Below are positions 46,176 to 50,947 of a DNA stretch of 50,947 nucleotides, one piece after another. How positions within the stretch are numbered: position 1 is the stretch's first letter; the number at the start of each line of letters is the position of its first letter. This DNA is from Syntrophobacteraceae bacterium (GTDB lineage Bacteria > Desulfobacterota > Syntrophobacteria > Syntrophobacterales > Syntrophobacteraceae). Location: contig JALOPI010000050.1 of NCBI GenBank assembly GCA_025453975.1, positions 1-50,947 of the forward strand, in the 5' to 3' direction. The position numbers were made by a program, and so were the translations under genes. The notes beneath the pieces were generated by a model, which did not search any database, was not told where the DNA came from, and was given only the letters and a program-made list of their open reading frames with translations.

Positions 46176-46507
46176 GGCCGCGGTCTCCTTCCTCCCGTCG
46201 CCTTCCCACCCAAAAGCACGCTCCACCAGTAACCTCTCGCGCCTCAGTCATTCGGGGCACCACTCCATCTCCCGCCGCCGATCCCACCTCTCCTCTTCCG
46301 AAATCGACCCGGCAGATCCAGCAGGCAGCAAGAGCCAGCGCCCCCCCCAGCCTGTCCAGCCCGGCTTCGTGTCAAAGCCCCTTCCCGCGGACGGGAGATG
46401 CGGGCACCGGGGCTGATCTTTCTACCAGGATGAGGATTCCCTCGGGAAAAACCGGCGAGAATCTACCCGCCAAAGGCGCGGGTGACAAGGACAAATCCTT
46501 CGAGGCT
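46176..46507. other. intergenic region after asnS
   Basis: About 330 bases with no gene I would support. A six-pair hairpin (ACCCGC/GCGGGT, 46465-46483) with a T-run on the minus strand some 13 bases further could be a weak asnS terminator. Confidence 0.35.
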
Positions 46508-47896
46508 TCAGAGCTCGGCGTGGCCGGGTGTTCGAGGAAACGGTATGGCTTCGCGGATATTGGCGATTCCGGTGCAGAACTGGACCATCCGCTCGAGCCC
46601 CAGACCAAACCCGGCATGAGGCACCGACCCCCACTCCCGCAGCTCCACGTACCAGCGATACTCCTCCAGGGGAATGGAGCGGAGCCTCATCTGCTCGAGA
46701 AGCACGTCCCGCCGCTCCTCCCGCTGGGACCCCCCGATGATCTCGCCGATGCGTGGCACCAGGATATCCATGGCCGCCACGGTGCGATCGTCGTCGTTGA
46801 CCCTCATATAGAATGGCTTGAGACTGCGCGGAAAGTCGAGAATGGCCACCGGCTTCCTGAATACCTTTTCCGTCAGATAGCGCTCGTGCTCCGCCTGAAG
46901 GTCACCGCCCCAGACCACTGGAAATGAAAAAACCTCCCCCGACTTCGTCAAGAGGTCCACGGCATCGGTGTAAGAAATGACCTCGAAGGACTCCCGCACC
47001 GTTCGCTCCAGGTGCGTCCGCAGCCCTGGCTCCATGAAGCGCTCGAAGAAATCGACCTCTTCCCCGCACCGATCCAGAACGGCCTGGATACAATGCTTGA
47101 CCAGAACCTCCGCCAGCTCCAGGTCCCCCTGAAGGTCGCAGAAAGCCATCTCGGGCTCGACCATCCAGAACTCGGCCAGGTGCCGGCTTGTGTTGGAGTT
47201 CTCGGCCCGGAACGTGGGGCCGAAGGTGTAGACTTTTCCGAGAGCCAGGGCATAGATCTCGGCCTGGAGCTGTCCGCTCACCGTGAGATAGGCTGGCCTC
47301 CCGAAGAAGTCATCGGAGGGCATGGCGGCTGACTCCTGGCCCGGATCCAGGGTGGTGACCCGGAACACGTTGCCGGCACCCTCACAGTCGCTCGCCGTGA
47401 TGATGGGCGTATGGACGTACAGGAAGCCACGGGCCTCGAGGAGCTCGTGGATGGCGAAGCTGATGCGGCTTCGAACCCGCGCCGCCGCGCCGATGGTGCT
47501 CGTCCTCGGCCGAAGATGGGCGATCTCTCGGAGAAACTCGAAGGAGTGCCGCTTCTTCTGAAGGGGATACGTGCCGGGATCGGCCGCTCCCAGCAGCTGA
47601 ATTCGAGTGGCATGCACCTCGACGGCCTGCCCTTTTCCCGGGGATGCCACGACCTCACCCTCGATGGAAAGGCTGCAGCCGTTGGTGACCTCCGCCAGCA
47701 GATCCTGAAAGCCCGGGTGGCCGTGCTCGGCCACAATCTGAAGGTTCCTGAGACAGGACCCGTCGTTCAGCTCGATGAAGCTCACCCCAGCCTTGGAATC
47801 CCGCCGGGTGCGAACCCAGCCGTTCACCGTCACCGTTCCTCCGGCTGCCGCCGGATCCATGCGCAGAACCTCAAGGACGCTGCCGCTCCGACTCAT
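46508..47896 (-). CDS. asnS: asparaginyl-tRNA synthetase
   Basis: Class-II synthetase charging tRNA-Asn. The 462-residue protein has the N-terminal OB fold ([20 protein letters not shown]), motif 2 [21 protein letters not shown] (over two stretches) and motif 3 [31 protein letters not shown] marks AsnRS rather than AspRS. GGGAGAG precedes the ATG at 47896; the long upstream frame is an artefact of GC content. With AsnRS present, asparaginyl-tRNA need not come from a GatCAB route. Confidence 0.95.
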   Translation of the reverse strand: MSRSGSVLEVLRMDPAAAGGTVTVNGWVRTRRDSKAGVSFIELNDGSCLRNLQIVAEHGHPGFQDLLAEVTNGCSLSIEGEVVASPGKGQAVEVHATRIQLLGAADPGTYPLQKKRHSFEFLREIAHLRPRTSTIGAAARVRSRISFAIHELLEARGFLYVHTPIITASDCEGAGNVFRVTTLDPGQESAAMPSDDFFGRPAYLTVSGQLQAEIYALALGKVYTFGPTFRAENSNTSRHLAEFWMVEPEMAFCDLQGDLELAEVLVKHCIQAVLDRCGEEVDFFERFMEPGLRTHLERTVRESFEVISYTDAVDLLTKSGEVFSFPVVWGGDLQAEHERYLTEKVFRKPVAILDFPRSLKPFYMRVNDDDRTVAAMDILVPRIGEIIGGSQREERRDVLLEQMRLRSIPLEEYRWYVELREWGSVPHAGFGLGLERMVQFCTGIANIREAIPFPRTPGHAEL

Positions 47897-48419
47897 GCTC
47901 TCTCCCGCTGGATGCCAGCCTCCTCCCCAGGGGGAGAAGGATCCGCTGCAAAAAGGTCCACCGACCCAAAGGCCTGCCGCAGCACCGGCCAAGGATCCGC
48001 CTTGGCCACCGTGCGCCTCCGCAAGCCGCAGACCAGGATACCCTCCGTCCCCGGGGCATCCTCGAAGGATCCACCCGACGAGCGCCTTTTCGACCCTGCC
48101 GTGAGCGCCCGACCCGGGGTGTGGATGAGAAGGCGGGATCATCCCCCTTCGTGACCCGGAAAGCGGCCCTCCCTCCCCACGGACACCGGCCACGGGACTC
48201 CCCGCGTGCCGAGGTAAGCCGGGAGCTTTATCACGATCGGGCCGATCGGGCATGATCGACTTCCGGCAAGGACCGGAGAAATGCTGGAACGCCGCGGGAA
48301 GAAACAGGGGAAGGCGCATTCCTTCCCCTGTCTGCCTTGCTTACGATGAGACCCTGCGAGGATGACTGCGAGGGCTCCGGATGGAATCCCGTCTCGTCCT
48401 TACGGATTCAGGGATTCAA
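47897..48419. other. intergenic region between asnS and the small zinc-ribbon gene
   Basis: About 520 bases. Besides the hairpin at 48305-48330 I see no convincing gene or promoter. An open frame continuous with asnS crosses most of it, but its composition is low-complexity Gly/Pro/Arg and does not look like protein. Confidence 0.45.
48305..48330 (-). terminator. hairpin ending the redox/zinc-ribbon transcript
   Basis: CAGGGGAAGG and CCTTCCCCTG form a perfect ten-pair stem with a six-base loop, about 90 bases after the last zinc-ribbon gene. On the minus strand it is followed by TTTCTTCC, a modest T-rich tail. Confidence 0.65.
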
Positions 48420-48623
48420 TCAGCGAGGAGCCGTGACACCCCCGGAGCCTTCCAGCGAGCACTTGGAGAAATCGATGGGCTTTCCGCAGCCGGCACAAGC
48501 ATGGGATTTACCGAACTCATCCGAGAAAATTTCCTTTTCCTTCCCGCACTCAGGGCACTTGCAGACAAAAGAGCTCAAATTCTTGAAATTCTCATACCCG
48601 GGGCAATGTGCAGGTGTTGACAT
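48420..48623 (-). CDS. small four-Cys zinc-ribbon protein
   Basis: A 67-residue protein: two CxxC pairs, CKCPECGKE and ACAGCGKPI, make a zinc ribbon, plus an extra Cys on each side. AAGGAGGGA precedes the ATG at ideal spacing, so translation is strong. Last gene of the probable five-gene minus-strand operon. Not a rubredoxin: the Cys context and the CPxCG...CxxCG spacing differ. Function unknown. Confidence 0.75.
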   Translation of the reverse strand: MSTPAHCPGYENFKNLSSFVCKCPECGKEKEIFSDEFGKSHACAGCGKPIDFSKCSLEGSGGVTAPR

Positions 48624-48709
48624 GAATCCCTCCTTGATTGTTCATCACGAACCGTCCATTGAAAAGCGCTATCCGACCCTGAATGGGCCAGATCCCACTC
48701 CCGACACAC

Positions 48710-48898
48710 TCAAGACTCCACTTCCTCGACCGTCAACTTACCCTTATGCTTGGTCCCGCAGGTCGGGCACATGATCTCCATCTCTTCCTCGGGCCCAATG
48801 TACTTCTCCTTGATGGTCTCGGAAGGGATGAAGGACACATCGCCACAAGCGCACTGTGGACATTGGCCCCTCACAACGTGCCTCGTCTTTTTTGCCAT
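48710..48898 (-). CDS. small zinc-ribbon protein
   Basis: Sixty-two residues with Cys clusters QCPQCACGDVSF and MCPTCGTKH, compatible with one zinc ribbon. AAAGGAGCGG precedes the ATG. Next-to-last gene of the probable redox operon, 83 bases after the peroxiredoxin. No known family. Confidence 0.75.
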   Translation of the reverse strand: MAKKTRHVVRGQCPQCACGDVSFIPSETIKEKYIGPEEEMEIMCPTCGTKHKGKLTVEEVES

Positions 48899-48958
48899 GA
48901 TTCCGCTCCTTTGGTTTCAACATGTCCAGGATTCACTCGTGATGCCGGACCATTCCCC

Positions 48959-48974
48959 CAGGCGCCGGCGCCTG
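48959..48974. repeat. 16-bp perfect palindrome after the peroxiredoxin gene
   Basis: CAGGCGCCGGCGCCTG reads the same on both strands, eight bases past the peroxiredoxin stop on its transcript. It may protect the upstream mRNA or bind a dimeric protein; no T-run. Confidence 0.45.
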
Positions 48975-48981
48975 CCTCGAC

Positions 48982-49584
48982 CTAACGCTTCAGCTTCTCC
49001 AGCTCCCTCACCAGAACGGCCAGGTCCGGGCGCTGATTGATATCGTGAATATCAATGTAACGGACGACACCCTCCCTGTCGATGACGAAGAGGGCCCGCT
49101 CGGAAGTCCCCTCGGTCCGCAGCACGCCGTAAAGGTCCGAGACTTTACCGTGGGGCCAGAAATCGGAGAGTACGGGAAACCAGACCCCGCCCATCTGCTC
49201 GGTCCACGCAAAGAGGGTGGCGGCGTTGTCCGTGGTGATACCCAGCAGCATCGCGCCGTGCTGCTCGAAGATGTCTCTGATCATGTTGTAGCCCGGCCAC
49301 TGCTCGGAGCAGACGGGAGTGAACGCGGCTGGAACGAAGGAGATGACCACATTTTGCTTGCCCAGAAACTGGCTCAGGGAAACCTTTTCACCCTTGATGG
49401 AGGGCAGCGTGAAATCGGGAGCCCTGTCCCCGACCTTGAGCCTGGGCTGGCTGGTGATGGGAGCTAGCTTGCCCGCATCGTAAATCTGACCTTTGAACTG
49501 CTCCGAAGCCCCCATCGCCCACGACCCCTGGAGGATCATGGCAAGGGCAGCCACAGCCATAACCGGATGAAATCGAGCCTTCAT
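48982..49584 (-). CDS. exported one-Cys peroxiredoxin (AhpC/TSA family)
   Basis: Thiol peroxidase for hydroperoxides. The 200-residue precursor begins with a signal peptide (VMAVAALAMILQGSWAMGA), so it should act outside the cytoplasm. The thioredoxin fold has VGDRAPDFTLPSIKGEKV and the peroxidatic cysteine in FVPAAFTPVCSEQ. That is the only cysteine in the mature protein, so no resolving Cys exists and an outside thiol must reduce it. GGGAGGTG precedes the ATG, 12 bases after the previous gene, which encodes a CPYC thioredoxin-fold protein. Confidence 0.9.
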   Translation of the reverse strand: MKARFHPVMAVAALAMILQGSWAMGASEQFKGQIYDAGKLAPITSQPRLKVGDRAPDFTLPSIKGEKVSLSQFLGKQNVVISFVPAAFTPVCSEQWPGYNMIRDIFEQHGAMLLGITTDNAATLFAWTEQMGGVWFPVLSDFWPHGKVSDLYGVLRTEGTSERALFVIDREGVVRYIDIHDINQRPDLAVLVRELEKLKR

Positions 49585-49596
49585 GCTGCACCTCCC

Positions 49597-50187
49597 TCAA
49601 TGAAGCCCGGCCAGCTCGATGATCTGGTCCAGGAACTGACCCGGGTCGCCGATGGTGCCGACTCTGGAATAAATGACCCGCTGTTTTCCTCCGGGCTCAA
49701 GGGAGACCGCGATGAAATAAGGGGTTCTCACCTTTCCAAGCGCTGTGTGGAGGCTGAGATCGCTGTCTGGAAGGAGTGGAAACCTGATTCCGAACCTGCC
49801 CTTGAAAAGATTCACTTCGTATGGGGAGTTGCCGGCACCCAGCCCAATGAGCTTGATTGCGTCCGCGAGCCCGCGCTCGGCGATGCGGTCGTAAAGGGCG
49901 TTGATGGCGGGTGCTTCATTCTGGCAATAGGGACAGTACATGCTGAACACTTCCAGAATGACCACCCGGGCCTTCACCTGCCCGACCTTGAACGTCGCCC
50001 CCGGCTTGGCTCCAAGCCCCAGGTAATCCAGGTGCTCTTTCCCCTTGGGGACGGGGAGCTTCAAATCCGGAAAAGCCTCACCCGCCTGAGGGGGCTCGGC
50101 TACGGCCATGCCCGAGCCGGCAAGGGCCAAAAGCCCAGCCAGAATCAGGGCTGGGGCCAAACCCCGCCCGACCCGTCCTCGAATCAT
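49597..50187 (-). CDS. exported TlpA-like thioredoxin-fold protein
   Basis: A 196-residue protein with a signal peptide (LAPALILAGLLALAGSGMAVA) and a thioredoxin-fold domain with redox motif CPYC in VFSMYCPYCQNEAPAIN and a cis-proline region VRTPYFIAV. It probably reduces or oxidises other periplasmic proteins; the adjacent one-Cys peroxiredoxin is a natural partner (inference). GGGAGGCAAGG precedes the ATG at 50187. 49 bases after the rubrerythrin-like gene. Confidence 0.9.
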   Translation of the reverse strand: MIRGRVGRGLAPALILAGLLALAGSGMAVAEPPQAGEAFPDLKLPVPKGKEHLDYLGLGAKPGATFKVGQVKARVVILEVFSMYCPYCQNEAPAINALYDRIAERGLADAIKLIGLGAGNSPYEVNLFKGRFGIRFPLLPDSDLSLHTALGKVRTPYFIAVSLEPGGKQRVIYSRVGTIGDPGQFLDQIIELAGLH

Positions 50188-50236
50188 CCTTGCCTCCCGC
50201 TTTCGTTTCTCGGTCCGCATCGGCCAAGGTGCCCGG

Positions 50237-50782
50237 TCACGCAATGCCACCCGCGCCGTCCAGTCTCGCCCTGCTTTTTTCCATGAACCAGGATTCGGGG
50301 TCCGTGTAATAGAATTTCAGATCAGCCAGCAGCACGTAGTGCTCCCGCTCCTCCTTGATCATATTCTCCAGAAACTCCCGCTCCACCGGATCCCCGCACA
50401 CATTCAGGGCTGTCTGGAAGAACTGGATGCTGGCGTTTTCCAGCTGCATGCCCGTCTGGATCGCCACTACATCGTCCACGCAGGCCTTGGGAATCTTGCC
50501 GTGCTCCTCGGCGATTTTTCTCAGGACGGTCTGCTTATCGTCGGTTTCGAAATCATAGTAGCGACAGGCATCCACCGGCACCTTGCCCTTCTTGGCCTCT
50601 TCGTAGATTTCCTGTATTCGGTGGGCATGCTCCTCTTCAGCTTCCTTGAGCATACGGAAGGTTTCAATGCCCACCTGGTCAGGACACGCTTTCATGGCGT
50701 CATCGTACAGTTTTTTCTTACGCTCCTTCATTTCGATCGCCGTGCAGAACATTTCCAGGGCTTGACTCTGTGATGTGGTCAT
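50237..50782 (-). CDS. rubrerythrin-like ferritin-family diiron protein
   Basis: A 181-residue four-helix diiron protein: helix motifs with iron ligands appear as EMFCTAIEMKERKKK, EAEEEHAHRIQEIY, TGMQLENASIQFFQ and IKEEREHYVLLADL, including two ExxH pairs. The C-terminal DPESWFMEKSR resembles anaerobe rubrerythrins that lack the rubredoxin tail. Likely detoxifies hydrogen peroxide or oxygen using reduced partners, in the cytoplasm. CAGGAG precedes the ATG at 50782. First gene of the probable redox operon, with a near-consensus promoter upstream. Confidence 0.88.
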   Translation of the reverse strand: MTTSQSQALEMFCTAIEMKERKKKLYDDAMKACPDQVGIETFRMLKEAEEEHAHRIQEIYEEAKKGKVPVDACRYYDFETDDKQTVLRKIAEEHGKIPKACVDDVVAIQTGMQLENASIQFFQTALNVCGDPVEREFLENMIKEEREHYVLLADLKFYYTDPESWFMEKSRARLDGAGGIA

Positions 50783-50863
50783 ACGGAGCTCCTGATGAAA
50801 CGGGAAGAATTTCACGAACGACGCCAGTCCGCGTCGCGCGGAGTGAACGGTTGGATCAAACCG

Positions 50864-50892
50864 AGTATAATGGCGATGAGCCCCGGTGTCTA
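50864..50892 (-). promoter_or_regulatory. predicted sigma70 promoter of the redox operon
   Basis: On the minus strand TAGACA (50892-50887), a 17-base spacer and TATACT (50869-50864), predicting a start near 50857 and a leader of about 75 bases before the ATG at 50782. No peroxide-repressor (PerR) box is evident. Confidence 0.6.
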
Positions 50893-50947
50893 CCGCCAGT
50901 TTGCGGACTCGGTCCGGGAACGCCCCGACGGCCTTCGGCTCCGTTTG

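Noticed and set aside
47897-48319. N-terminal extension of asnS to 48319
   Set aside because: The added 140 residues are Gly/Pro/Arg-rich with no AsnRS similarity, while the ATG at 47896 has a good ribosome site and a normal N-terminus.

Overview
The window is GC-rich, densely packed bacterial chromosome. Its gene content points to an anaerobic, probably sulfate-reducing or syntrophic deltaproteobacterium (Desulfobacterota, most likely near Syntrophobacter/Desulfacinum). This is inferred from gene content and not from a phylogenetic marker. The clues are lysine synthesis by the DapL aminotransferase route, a split methylmalonyl-CoA mutase with epimerase, a rubrerythrin-like protein, many tiny zinc-ribbon proteins, and a branched-chain amino acid ABC transporter beside a fused PutA. 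I see no phage, IS element, CRISPR array, tRNA or rRNA.

Left part (1-24200). After the 3' tip of hslU, a long plus-strand run carries arginine synthesis (argB, argD, argF, argG, argH), a fibronectin-III-type lipoprotein, and lysine/diaminopimelate synthesis (lysA, dapF, dapA, dapB, dapL). These are followed by folK, a small metal-binding membrane protein, a transaldolase-family enzyme, a secreted lytic transglycosylase and pgsA. Next come a divergent, shortened member of the archaeal/cyanobacterial ornithine cyclodeaminase family, a nitroreductase, a metallo-beta-lactamase-fold hydrolase, a lipoprotein and coaBC. A coupled set of family 4 uracil-DNA glycosylase, NfeD protease, stomatin-like protein and Rho_N-domain protein then runs into a clear rho-independent terminator. 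Two minus-strand genes follow: a 60-residue Cys-rich protein and a MoaE-like protein.

Middle (24200-32270). A methylmalonyl-CoA module holds the catalytic mutase subunit, the B12-binding subunit, a meaB chaperone gene and the epimerase. The meaB gene is broken: the piece that should encode the nucleotide-binding P-loop is missing and the frame changes at the junction. A large hybrid histidine kinase follows.

Right part (32270-50947). livFGMH and livJ lie on the minus strand, with a strong hairpin terminator between livJ and livH. putA is divergent from livJ. The rest is mostly minus-strand: a four-helix membrane protein, a DRE-TIM (HMG-CoA-lyase-like) protein lacking the usual catalytic cysteine, a gamma-class carbonic anhydrase with an odd leader, DUF2294, hisC, two small genes, asnS, and an apparent redox-stress operon. 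That operon runs from a near-consensus promoter through a rubrerythrin-like protein, an exported thioredoxin-fold protein, an exported one-Cys peroxiredoxin and two zinc ribbons to a hairpin.

Metabolically, arginine synthesis (ornithine), the ornithine-cyclodeaminase-like protein (ornithine to proline) and PutA (proline to glutamate) could connect. The liv transporter and methylmalonyl-CoA genes fit amino-acid or propionate metabolism. The most unusual items are the P-loop-less meaB, the shortened ornithine cyclodeaminase homologue, the cysteine-less DRE-TIM protein with a possible attenuated leader upstream, and the five-gene redox operon.
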